The notes below the pieces were generated by a model. It was not told the origin of the DNA, ran no database searches, and was given only the letters and a program-made list of their open reading frames with translations. A program made the position numbers and the translations under genes. A stretch of DNA of 10,618 nt from positions 1-10,618 of the forward strand of contig JAEOSV010000094.1 in the NCBI GenBank assembly GCA_016840185.1. The letters run 5' to 3'. Of this stretch, positions 1 through 6,531 are shown piece after piece. Position 1 is the stretch's first letter; every line of letters starts with the position of its first letter. This DNA is from Candidatus Hermodarchaeota archaeon. Its GTDB lineage: Archaea; Asgardarchaeota; Hermodarchaeia; Hermodarchaeales; Hermodarchaeaceae.

Positions 1-209
1 ATCAAGAAAATGTGGCATGGTACCTTCACCCCACTGTATGATTCACAGATGCCAAATTTGCACCTTTAAAGCTAACCCACGCGATAAGATAAGTAACCAG
101 ACAACCTTTCAGCTTTAGAAAAAACGAGAATCAGTTTGAGACTGCCAAAGCTTTAATGGTAACAAACCACCATTGCGAGTAATTATCAAAATCATGTGGT
201 GGAACACTG
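1..209. other. Left edge, no gene supported
   Basis: I see no supportable complete gene here. On the + strand, frame 1 is open from the window edge to a TAA at 67-69 (22 codons) and frame 2 is open to a TAG at about 114-116, so either could be the tail of a gene that starts outside the window, but neither is recognisable. The - strand has only very short open stretches. The 3' end of the interval carries the likely promoter and ribosome binding site of the gene at 210. Confidence 0.4.
183..203 (+). promoter_or_regulatory. TATA-like element and SD before first membrane gene
   Basis: An A/T-rich stretch at about 180-190 (TTATCAAAA) lies roughly 25-30 bases before the ATG at 210, the usual archaeal TATA distance for a very short leader. 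A GGTGG at 198-202 sits 7 bases before the ATG and can act as a Shine-Dalgarno sequence. The two signals imply different leader lengths, so only one may be in use. Confidence 0.35.
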
Positions 210-593
210 ATGCAGCTTGACCCAATTCGCAGTATTCTTGCACCATTCCTGTTTGGTTTCATTCTTGCACTCATCTTCATGTTCATTGCGCTCTATTTTG
301 CAACCCGAATAGTTACTAACCGCGTTATCACACCACGTGAAGCCTTTATTGGTGCCATAATCACTGTGATTGTCTACGAGATTGTGAAACTTATCCTGTT
401 TTTCATCTATCCCATGTTAGGCGACTGGATTGCTCTTGCCCTTGCTGCTGTTGTTCTTCTTGTGTTACTGCTGAAGTATTATGATCTCGGATTTTTCAGC
501 ACAATTGCCCTCGTCATGTTGTCCTTGGCAATTATCTTTACCATTTCTACGTTCCGAACAGCAATTTTCTTCATCCTTTTATCCATCCCCTAG
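210..593 (+). CDS. Small four-helix membrane protein, paralogue 1
   Basis: This 127-residue protein is almost entirely hydrophobic, with about four membrane helices (roughly residues 10-34, 44-67, 72-89 and 96-125) and short polar loops (TNRVITPRE at 36-44, KYYD at 89-92). I do not recognise a named family. It is a diverged paralogue of the next gene: both start MQL, have a GAI motif at residues 48-50, and carry an Asp followed by GF before the last helix (D92 x G F here, D91 x G F there). This register match makes both genes credible despite their small size. The ATG has a GGTGG ribosome binding site 7 bases upstream. No catalytic or transport motif is visible, so no function is assigned. 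Confidence 0.8.
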   Translation: MQLDPIRSILAPFLFGFILALIFMFIALYFATRIVTNRVITPREAFIGAIITVIVYEIVKLILFFIYPMLGDWIALALAAVVLLVLLLKYYDLGFFSTIALVMLSLAIIFTISTFRTAIFFILLSIP

Positions 594-702
594 TACGCGT
601 ATTTTCTAGGAATTAAGGCGCTCAGCCGATAGATTGCTTGACCTGAAGAGATGCCAAGAGGGATAAAGCGGAATACTGACCGATATTTCCCTGACAACTA
701 AA

Positions 703-750
703 CTATAAATGGCAGAAGCTGGTATCACAATACAACCACTAACATGGTGA
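703..750 (+). promoter_or_regulatory. TATA box and SD of second membrane gene
   Basis: CTATAAAT at 703-710 is a good archaeal TATA box, predicting transcription from about 730. GGTGA at 746-750 lies 9 bases before the ATG at 760 and matches the archaeal anti-Shine-Dalgarno. The second paralogue therefore probably has its own promoter and a leader of about 30 bases. Confidence 0.55.
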
Positions 751-759
751 TTCAGTACA

Positions 760-1155
760 ATGCAATTAGCAGAATTAATTTTTGCCATTATCAGTTTCCT
801 CATCATTTGGCTCTTGGGATCACTTATCCTGTGGTTAGCAGGAAAAGTGGTATCTGGTTACAATGCGAAATTCACCGACGCCCTCCTGATCTCTCTCCTT
901 GGTGCCATCATTAACTACGGAGTAGGTTGGGTTTTTGGATTCTTTGGATTCACTGACTTCATCTTTGGGTTTGTCGTCCCTCTGATCATCGTTCTTGTTG
1001 TCTACATCGTTCTTATCATGCACTTCTTTGATACAGGGTTTCTCGGTGCCTTGGCGGTTGGAATTCTTTATTTCATCTTCATAATCATAATAGGAATCGT
1101 TCTAGCCGTCATTGGAATCGTACTTCTCTTCATACTGTTGGCGATATTCCCATAA
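760..1155 (+). CDS. Small four-helix membrane protein, paralogue 2
   Basis: This 131-residue protein has about four membrane helices (roughly 8-32, 40-62, 67-88 and 94-129). It shares layout and several in-register residues with the protein encoded 166 bases upstream: MQL start, GAI at 48-50, Asp-x-Gly-Phe at 91-94 and an Ile/Phe-Pro C-terminus. The last helix region is an almost unbroken run of Ile, Leu, Val and Phe. The ATG at 760 is supported by GGTGA 9 bases upstream and by a TATA box at 703-710. No charged residues suggest a transport path or active site, so the role is unknown. The tandem pair probably arose by duplication followed by strong divergence. Confidence 0.82.
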   Translation: MQLAELIFAIISFLIIWLLGSLILWLAGKVVSGYNAKFTDALLISLLGAIINYGVGWVFGFFGFTDFIFGFVVPLIIVLVVYIVLIMHFFDTGFLGALAVGILYFIFIIIIGIVLAVIGIVLLFILLAIFP

Positions 1156-1162
1156 TAGCCAA

Positions 1163-1210
1163 GAAGGGTAGTCTAGTACCTAGTCTCCCTTCACTCTCTT
1201 CTTTTTATTA
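1163..1210 (+). terminator. Hairpin plus T-rich tract after membrane gene pair
   Basis: GAAGGG at 1163-1168 pairs with CCCTTC at 1187-1192, and an inner CTAG (1173-1176) can pair with CTAG (1180-1183). A pyrimidine-rich tract with a run of five T follows (about 1193-1208). This lies 8 bases after the stop of the second membrane gene and between two convergent genes, as expected for a terminator. Archaeal termination depends mostly on the T tract, so the hairpin may be incidental. Confidence 0.5.
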
Positions 1211-1229
1211 CCAACCGAATTGTTGATAC

Positions 1230-1946
1230 TTAGGGAGATTTCGTGCAATGAATCCAAAATATCGGTGTGTAAATGAAAGCGGGGCGAATCCAGTCGATGC
1301 CTCTTCCTTTCAGCAATTTTTCTTCTGATTCGATTTCTGTTTTTATTGTCTGAGCGTCGAACCTCCAGGAAAGAACACCAAACTGAATGTTCCGAAAATT
1401 ACCCGTAGCCAGTTCTCCAGGTAGATGGCTTCCTGTACAAGGATCTGCACCAAGCCGTGTGAGGGCAGTGACAATTGGAAATGGTGGTTTAGGTTTTACT
1501 CGAGAAGCTTCTTGAATCACTTCAACTCGTCCTGTATAATCGGGTTCAACGCAAGCAAGAGCACCTTGGGGAAGGAGCGCTTCGTAGATTTCTTCTAGTG
1601 CCTGTTTTCTGTTGGAAATCCACATCAACGTAAAATGGCTGAGGGCAAACGCTGCTACCGAATTTCGGAAAGGAAGGCTCGTTGCATCAGCAAAGACGAA
1701 ATGTATTGCGTGATTATTTTGGTTGTTCTTCACTGCCTGTGTAAGGAGGACCTGATCGATATCAAATCCTATGACAGTACTATGGTGAATCTTATCTGCA
1801 ATTTCAGGTGTGATTGCTCCAGCCCCGCATCCAATATCAAAACAAACGGGGGCATTACTCCAAGTTGTATGGTGATAAAGGAAGTTACGTGTAGGTGCGG
1901 TTCGTTGGGCTTGATCCGAAAGAAAATGGGATGTGTAGGGTTGCAC
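1230..1946 (-). CDS. Class I SAM-dependent methyltransferase
   Basis: This 238-residue protein has the Rossmann methyltransferase signature: motif I FDIGCGAG at 36-43, the acidic end of strand 2 in GFDID at 60-64, an ADATSLPF motif at 86-93 and motif IV-like LSHFTLMW at 102-109. It belongs to the broad methyltransf_11/25 group, transferring a methyl from S-adenosylmethionine to an unidentified acceptor. The C-terminal third (from about 140) is not recognisable and probably sets the substrate. The start is GTG at 1946, chosen because GGAGG (1956-1960) lies 9 bases upstream; the ATG at 1966 is in another frame. It follows the radical SAM gene by 48 bases on the same strand, so both probably act on the same substrate or pathway. 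Confidence 0.9.
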   Translation of the reverse strand: MQPYTSHFLSDQAQRTAPTRNFLYHHTTWSNAPVCFDIGCGAGAITPEIADKIHHSTVIGFDIDQVLLTQAVKNNQNNHAIHFVFADATSLPFRNSVAAFALSHFTLMWISNRKQALEEIYEALLPQGALACVEPDYTGRVEVIQEASRVKPKPPFPIVTALTRLGADPCTGSHLPGELATGNFRNIQFGVLSWRFDAQTIKTEIESEEKLLKGRGIDWIRPAFIYTPIFWIHCTKSP

Positions 1947-1955
1947 GAGTTTGTG

Positions 1956-1974
1956 CCTCCTGACATTCGTCAGG
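1956..1974 (-). promoter_or_regulatory. SD of methyltransferase gene with overlapping hairpin
   Basis: On the - strand CCTGAC (1974-1969), loop GAAT and GTCAGG (1964-1959) form a perfect 6-bp stem whose 3' arm shares bases with the AGGAGG ribosome binding site (1961-1956) of the methyltransferase. The hairpin lies between the radical SAM stop (1996) and the methyltransferase start (1946), so it could couple their translation. This is an inference from pairing only. Confidence 0.4.
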
Positions 1975-1995
1975 GGTCAGTCCAAGGAATTGGGT

Positions 1996-3324
1996 CTAGC
2001 CACCAACTTTATGGTGACAACACACTTCCTTGTACTCTGTGAAGAGGGGACAGCCTCCACCACAGGCTTTGAGGAGTTCACAGTTCAGACATTTTTCGGC
2101 AAGTTTCTTGTGTCCTCGGAGGGCTTGGGCCGTTGGGTGATTCCAAATAGTTTCCCATGAGTCGGAGATGATGTTTCCAAGGGGTTCAAAGTAACTTTGA
2201 CAGGGGAGGACTGCGCCGTTGGGCTCGATGGCAAGGCTGGAATATGCAGCACTACACCGACGTGGACCGAGTCCATATTCGGTTGGGTCGAAATGGCAAT
2301 ACATCGTTGGACTATACCAAATCATGCGAATGTCATGTTCGGCTGCTTCAGCGAGAATGTCAGTAATGATTTCGTCTAGGTCTTCTTCAGGAATGGCTTG
2401 TTCGTCAGCAACTGCTTTTCCACTTCCGGAGTAGATTAGTCCATTCATGGCAAACTGTTCCTGTCCCTGTTTGGCGAGGAATGCAACGGTTTCGGTAATG
2501 GTGGGGCGGTTTAGCTGTGTTAAGGTAGTATTCGTAAGTGTATAGATATCCGTGGCAATGAACCGCTTTAAGCCAGCTAAGGTTTCATTCCAAGCGCCCT
2601 TGATTCCCACCATTTGGTCATGAATTTCAGGGAGATGGGATTCAAAGGTAATTTGAACATAATCCAATCCTGCATTAACCAAATCATTAACCAATGTCTT
2701 GGTGAGCCGGCGCCCATTCGTCACCAAACCCGCAATGATCCCAATATCTTCGGCATATTGAACCAGTTCGACCAAGTCGTCACGGAGGGTTGGTTCGCCA
2801 CCTGTAAAAGTCACGTGAGGGATTGCTTGTTCAAGGAGCGTATCTAAGATTTTCTTCCATTTTGGAGTCTCGATTTCATGTGTGGCATCCCAGCTTCGCC
2901 GTTCTTGGGGAACATAGCAGTGGGGACAGGTGTTGTTACAACGGTATGTGAGAGCTAAATCCACACGATATGGGGCAGGTGGATCATGTGAGAATGGTTC
3001 AACTTCACCGAAATCAAATGTCTCTATCGGCGATACATCGGGTTGGGCAATGAATGAGAGGATCTTGTCTTTCAATTCGGTGTAATGAGCACGAATTGCG
3101 TCGGGTTTTGCCCCGCGATATTTTTTCTGAATTATTTTTATGATTTCATCTTCGGTTTTTCCTTCAACCGCGGCGATGGCGTAATCATAACCACTTTCGT
3201 TTAGAAAGAGGAGCCGAGAGGCATCAATAACAATGGTTCCACCTTTAGGGTCCTTACGGAGGTGGAATCTGTGACCATCTAATTCGCCTTTCCCGAAGAG
3301 AATTTTACTGGTTTCAGTTTCCAT
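1996..3324 (-). CDS. Radical SAM/SPASM protein with N-terminal PqqD-like domain
   Basis: This 442-residue enzyme has three parts. Residues about 1-95 look like a PqqD/RRE-type winged-helix peptide-binding domain (hhhDxxxxxhLNESGYDYA, then a helical xxDEIIKIIQKKY). Residues about 118-330 are a radical SAM barrel, with the 4Fe-4S cysteines C129, C133 and C136 in CNNTCPHC and the SAM-contacting GGEP at 175-178. The C-terminus is a SPASM domain with the full cysteine set: C357, C375, C412, C415, C421, C425 and C435/C436. Such proteins use 5'-deoxyadenosyl radical chemistry, often on ribosomal peptides (PqqE, sactipeptide and quinohemoprotein maturases), sometimes on tetrapyrroles (AhbD/NirJ-like). 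The N-terminal domain favours a peptide substrate. I chose ATG 3324, not TTG 3327, because GGAG at 3333-3336 is 8 bases from the ATG. The substrate is unknown; no precursor gene is seen nearby. Confidence 0.92.
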   Translation of the reverse strand: METETSKILFGKGELDGHRFHLRKDPKGGTIVIDASRLLFLNESGYDYAIAAVEGKTEDEIIKIIQKKYRGAKPDAIRAHYTELKDKILSFIAQPDVSPIETFDFGEVEPFSHDPPAPYRVDLALTYRCNNTCPHCYVPQERRSWDATHEIETPKWKKILDTLLEQAIPHVTFTGGEPTLRDDLVELVQYAEDIGIIAGLVTNGRRLTKTLVNDLVNAGLDYVQITFESHLPEIHDQMVGIKGAWNETLAGLKRFIATDIYTLTNTTLTQLNRPTITETVAFLAKQGQEQFAMNGLIYSGSGKAVADEQAIPEEDLDEIITDILAEAAEHDIRMIWYSPTMYCHFDPTEYGLGPRRCSAAYSSLAIEPNGAVLPCQSYFEPLGNIISDSWETIWNHPTAQALRGHKKLAEKCLNCELLKACGGGCPLFTEYKEVCCHHKVGG

Positions 3325-3494
3325 CAATATCGCTCCTTACATGTGTTGTGTGTTCTTCGTCAGACCATCAACAAAAGTCTATCGAACAGAAAACACTGGT
3401 CTCCCAATTGAATGGTAAATAGGTTTAACCGTTGAGTCGGAAGGCTTTTCGGTGAATTATACAAAATAGGTTATGACGGAAGTCGTTGATCAAT
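3325..3494. promoter_or_regulatory. Divergent promoter region, radical SAM and VIT1-like genes
   Basis: This 170-base spacer separates two divergent genes. On the + strand TTATACAAA at 3457-3465 is TATA-like and predicts a start near 3487, giving a leader of under 10 bases for the ATG at 3495. A small palindrome GGTTTAACC lies at 3422-3430. For the - strand gene a GGAG site at 3333-3336 is clear but no convincing TATA box is close to it. I searched for a small precursor-peptide ORF on the - strand here and found none. Confidence 0.4.
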
Positions 3495-4088
3495 ATGTCA
3501 AGGATTGAAGAAATGGAGCAATTGGCCCGTATTTCGAATTTGGGACCGATCGCTCGACGTTATTTTGCTATGAATGCGTTTGATGGAACCCTTACAATGA
3601 TGGGAATCATTCTTGCATCCCATTTTGCCATGCATTTTGATGCAAGGGCCATTGTGAGTGCAGGTATTGGTGCGTGCCTAGCTATGATGTTTTCGGGTCT
3701 TGCGGGTACGTATCTTGCTGAGAAGGCTGAACGTGAACGTGAGCTCCGGGAAATGGAACATGCTATGCTTCGAAAACTAGATAAAACACTCTACAAGCGA
3801 GCATCACGGTTTGCCATTATCATTTCTTCCGTGGTAGATGGATTCGCGCCCTTCATGGCGGGACTTCTTCTCTTAGCCCCATTTTTCCTCGTAATCCTCA
3901 ATCCCACACTATGGTACCCTGCAGTGATATCATCTGTGGTAATCGGATTTATCCTCCTTTTCTTATTAGGTGTCTTTCTGGGCCGAGTTTCCGAACAGAA
4001 TCAATGGCTCTATGGCTTGCAAACTCTAGCAGCAGGTTTGGGAACTGCCGCAGCGATTATACTCCTTGAAATCTTCTTAAGCATCTAA
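3495..4088 (+). CDS. VIT1/CCC1-family (DUF125, TIGR00267-like) membrane protein
   Basis: This 197-residue protein fits the short archaeal VIT1/CCC1 family, whose eukaryotic members move Fe2+ or Mn2+ into vacuoles; the substrate of the archaeal versions is not established. The first helix carries the family hallmark RRYFAMNAFDG at about 21-31, with the conserved Asp30-Gly31. About five membrane helices follow (26-46, 50-72, 108-134, 142-163, 173-195). The loop after helix 2 (about 75-95) is rich in Glu and Arg (AEKAERERELREMEH), matching the position of the cytosolic metal-binding region of VIT1. The ATG at 3495 is preferred over an in-frame TTG at 3486 because the TATA box predicts transcription starting near 3487. 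Its last 12 bases overlap the convergent PHP gene. Confidence 0.85.
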   Translation: MSRIEEMEQLARISNLGPIARRYFAMNAFDGTLTMMGIILASHFAMHFDARAIVSAGIGACLAMMFSGLAGTYLAEKAERERELREMEHAMLRKLDKTLYKRASRFAIIISSVVDGFAPFMAGLLLLAPFFLVILNPTLWYPAVISSVVIGFILLFLLGVFLGRVSEQNQWLYGLQTLAAGLGTAAAIILLEIFLSI

Positions 4089-4898
4089 AGAGGAGCTTAG
4101 AGAGACGGGAAGCGATAAAGCACTATTCTCTCTGAGAAATCCATGTAGTTGCTGAATACTGTCTGTTGCCTCTTGGAAGTCTTGTAACGTGTGGCTATCT
4201 GAGCCAACATAAAATTGAGCTCCGGTTTTCACTAATTGCTCAAGAAGGTGGAGAGATGGATGCATTTGTCCCCAAGGATGATTTAGTCCACGCAGGTTGA
4301 CTTCTATAATGAGGTTGGTTTTCTGGCAAAGATGACCAAGTTCCAGTGTACGTTGTCGTGAGAATGATCGGAGGTCTTCAGTATTCGAATACAACGGCAC
4401 AAAACGCATTACCGCATCGATATGGGCGATTCCATTGAATAACTTGGATTCAATTGCTGCTTCAACTTCGTCGAAGTAGCGTGCCACGATTTCTGGGAGC
4501 CCAATGCGCCTTATGAGCATGTCGAGTTCCTCCTTCGTTGTAACGGCTAGCCCGTCGATGGTGTGAACAGTTCCGATTAAATAGTCGAAATCTTTTCGAT
4601 AGCTATCACAGAATTCAGCGACGGATGCTGATTGGTTCGAGTAGAAATCCACTTCTAGACCCAAGAAGGTTTGCGGATATTGACTGTGGACATGATCAAA
4701 TGATTCTAAAAGCTGAGGAAGGTTATCGTAATTCAGATAGTCTGGACGGTTCAAAAACGCCAGTTCAAAATGATCTAAGAATCCAATGTGAATTGATAGC
4801 TGGTCGGCTAATTGAGCATAGTCTTCGAGAGGCGTAGAAGAATCAGGACTGAATTCAGTGTGAATGTGAAAATCATAGAGAGAAGTTTTCGTGGACAT
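4077..4898 (-). CDS. PHP-domain phosphoesterase, HisJ-like
   Basis: This 273-residue protein is a PHP metallophosphoesterase closest to histidinol-phosphatase HisJ. Metal ligands appear in order: H11 and H13 (DFHIHTEFSPDS), H43 (LDHFE), E82 (GLEVDF), H112 (GTVHTIDG), H159 (AHID), and D234 with H236 (GSDSH). The EVNLRGL stretch at 199-205 and the HP...LL spacing that follows resemble HisJ. No other histidine gene is in the window, so it could act on another phosphate ester. The ATG at 4898 puts the first motif ten residues in, as is usual. An alternative TTG at 4943 would add 15 residues and overlap the stop of the upstream KaiC-like gene, giving tight coupling; neither start has a clear ribosome binding site. 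It is probably cotranscribed with the KaiC-like pair. Confidence 0.88.
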   Translation of the reverse strand: MSTKTSLYDFHIHTEFSPDSSTPLEDYAQLADQLSIHIGFLDHFELAFLNRPDYLNYDNLPQLLESFDHVHSQYPQTFLGLEVDFYSNQSASVAEFCDSYRKDFDYLIGTVHTIDGLAVTTKEELDMLIRRIGLPEIVARYFDEVEAAIESKLFNGIAHIDAVMRFVPLYSNTEDLRSFSRQRTLELGHLCQKTNLIIEVNLRGLNHPWGQMHPSLHLLEQLVKTGAQFYVGSDSHTLQDFQEATDSIQQLHGFLRENSALSLPVSLSSSLDA

Positions 4899-4939
4899 GG
4901 ATGGCCACTTGTGGATAGTGTGTTGGGAGGTAAGTTCGG

Positions 4940-5680
4940 TCAATCTTTGATATAGTATTCGTAGCCTTTGCGTTCATAGGTGTGAGTTTGACTATTGAAA
5001 GTTAACCCCCGATTCTTTACAATCCGTATCTGGCGTACGGGTTTTTCTCCTTTGGAAGCTGGTAAGGCTGTAAACCGGATTATGCTATCACTTAATCGTT
5101 CAATACTTTCAGCAAATTGGGGGCTGTGCATCTCTGGGTAGAAAGATGCGATGACAGTAAGTCGTCGATGTTGGATTAAAGGGACAAGGGCTAACCAAAA
5201 TTGCCATGCCGCCCGATCTGATTCCATGGAATGAAGTAGAACACTGAGAGAATCAACGTACATTCGGGCAACGTCAAAGCGTTTTACAGTTAATCGGAAC
5301 TCCTCGTAGAATTTTGCTGTATAACGAATATTTGAGCAACGGATTACTCCATCTTTAGGAGGAGTGGTTGGTTCACCAAATGCAAGTGAGGACAGCCCAT
5401 CCATGAGGACTAATTGGTCCTCCTTGGCTTCAGCGGTTAGTGTCTCTACAGGGGGAAGATGATCGTATTCATCAACCGTGTGTTCAGAAAGGAGAATGAT
5501 GGCGCCTTCATTATGTTGGAGGCCATTCCGGAGGAATGATACACCAAGGAGCCCCGAAACCCCTCGCGATTCGCCCTTGAGTTCCTCAATGAGACACGTG
5601 CCCCCCCGTCGAAGTCCGCCACCGAGAAGATTATTGATTGCATCCCATTCGCATTTAATCAATTCTTCGTTTTCTGTCAT
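4940..5680 (-). CDS. RecA/KaiC-fold protein with degenerate P-loop, paralogue A
   Basis: This 246-residue protein has the shape of a single RAD55/KaiC domain: an N-terminal LLGGGLRRG (18-26), like the GGIPRG of KaiC; a strand ending LLSEH (63-67), where KaiC has its catalytic Glu pair; a Walker B-like strand YVDSLS (141-146) with D143; and a C-terminal IVKNRGLTF (220-228). Where the Walker A should be (GxxGxGKT) it has LKGESRGVSG (34-43), with no suitable Lys. ATP binding is therefore doubtful. The block DGVIRCSN-RY-AKFYEE (110-127) is shared with the upstream paralogue; roughly half of all residues are identical by eye. The start at 5680 has a strong GAGGAGGAG upstream and matches the paralogue; a longer open frame to 5830 is spurious because it would run into that gene. 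The role is unknown; signalling is plausible. Confidence 0.85.
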   Translation of the reverse strand: MTENEELIKCEWDAINNLLGGGLRRGGTCLIEELKGESRGVSGLLGVSFLRNGLQHNEGAIILLSEHTVDEYDHLPPVETLTAEAKEDQLVLMDGLSSLAFGEPTTPPKDGVIRCSNIRYTAKFYEEFRLTVKRFDVARMYVDSLSVLLHSMESDRAAWQFWLALVPLIQHRRLTVIASFYPEMHSPQFAESIERLSDSIIRFTALPASKGEKPVRQIRIVKNRGLTFNSQTHTYERKGYEYYIKD

Positions 5681-5711
5681 TGTAATGTTACTCCTCCTCA
5701 TTTTCGTCCTT

Positions 5712-5728
5712 CTATCAACAGTTAATAG
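5712..5728. promoter_or_regulatory. 17-bp near-perfect palindrome, possible operator
   Basis: CTATCAACAGTTAATAG reads nearly the same on both strands: 8-base arms around a single central base with one mismatched pair. It lies 31 bases upstream of the start of KaiC-like paralogue A, in the spacer between the two paralogues. Its position and symmetry suit a binding site for a dimeric regulator. No second perfect copy was seen, although GTTAATA recurs upstream of paralogue B at 6568-6574. Confidence 0.35.
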
Positions 5729-5774
5729 GTTTTGGGCCTTTCGAGTCATTGTTAGGGTTAGTTGTAGACCAGTT

Positions 5775-6518
5775 TTATGAAATTGTGAATTTGTTGTCTT
5801 GGAGTTCGTATGTGTGTTTTCGGTCATCAAAAGTTAATCCACGGTTCTTGATGACTTGCAATACGCGGGTTGGTGTTCCGTTTGACTTGGACTCGCCTGT
5901 GAATTGGATCTGAGTATCACAAATGCGTTCGACACTTTCTACAAACGCAGAGGAATGCATTTCAGGATAAAGGGATGCCACAACAGTTAGTTGACGGTGG
6001 CGAATTAGGGGTAGAAGGCTGAGCCAGAAGCGCCAAGCCACCTTATCGGACTCCATCGCATGTAAGAGAACACTTAACGAATCAATGAACATGAGCGGAT
6101 GTTCGAACCGACTAACAGTTGTTCGCCATTCTTCGTAGAATTTTGCTGCGTACCGAACATTGGAACAACGAATTACTCCATCCTCGGTATCTGTTGGAGC
6201 CCGAACGGGCTCACCGTATGTCATCGAGGAGAGAGCATCCATAAAGACAAATTGTTCAGGTTTTGCTTTGGATATGATTTGATGGCTTCCGGGAAGGTTC
6301 TGAAACTCCTTGATTGTGTGTTCAGATAAGAGGAGAATTCCACCTTCTCCACGCTCAATTCCTGCTGAAAGAAAATCCATTCCAATGATACCAGTAAGAC
6401 CCCGGGATTCACCATGCAACACTTCAAGTAAGCAGGTTGTACCCCGTCGTATCCCCCCACCTAGCAATGTATCAATGGCGGTGATTCCAATGGAAATGAC
6501 ATTCTCTTGATTGGACAT
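5775..6518 (-). CDS. RecA/KaiC-fold protein with degenerate P-loop, paralogue B
   Basis: This 247-residue protein aligns almost end to end with paralogue A, 94 bases downstream. It has LLGGGIRRG (18-26), LLSEH (63-67), a Walker B-like FIDSLS (144-149) with D146, the DGVIRCSN-RY-AKFYEE block (113-130), YPEMHS (184-189) and VIKNRGLTF (222-230). The Walker A position reads LHGESRGLTG (34-43), again without the P-loop lysine. Because both copies carry the same GESRG substitution, the change predates the duplication and is conserved. I chose ATG 6518 over ATG 6593 because it gives the same 22-residue distance to LLGGG as in paralogue A and has GGTGG 10 bases upstream. A TATA-like site at 6609-6617 predicts a transcript starting after 6593. 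It is probably the first gene of the unit A-B-PHP. Confidence 0.85.
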   Translation of the reverse strand: MSNQENVISIGITAIDTLLGGGIRRGTTCLLEVLHGESRGLTGIIGMDFLSAGIERGEGGILLLSEHTIKEFQNLPGSHQIISKAKPEQFVFMDALSSMTYGEPVRAPTDTEDGVIRCSNVRYAAKFYEEWRTTVSRFEHPLMFIDSLSVLLHAMESDKVAWRFWLSLLPLIRHRQLTVVASLYPEMHSSAFVESVERICDTQIQFTGESKSNGTPTRVLQVIKNRGLTFDDRKHTYELQDNKFTIS

Positions 6519-6531
6519 AATTCGTTGTCCA

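Noticed and set aside
2..116. Cys-rich open frame at the left edge (frame 2)
   Set aside because: It has about 38 codons and no start in view. Other frames are open too, and Cys spacing matches no known motif that I can name.
594..759. Small RNA or tRNA in the gap between the two membrane genes
   Set aside because: I found no cloverleaf, no C/D or H/ACA box pair, and the interval contains a normal promoter for the next gene.
1635..2042. 135-codon + strand frame inside the methyltransferase
   Set aside because: It lies opposite a well-supported enzyme with intact motifs, and its composition is not protein-like.
3325..3494. RiPP precursor peptide upstream of the radical SAM gene
   Set aside because: The only ATG on the - strand in the spacer is followed at once by a stop; no Cys- or Gly-rich short frame is present.
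5681..5830. N-terminal extension of KaiC-like paralogue A to 5830
   Set aside because: It would overlap the upstream paralogue's 3' end, whereas ATG 5680 has a strong SD and aligns with the paralogue's start.
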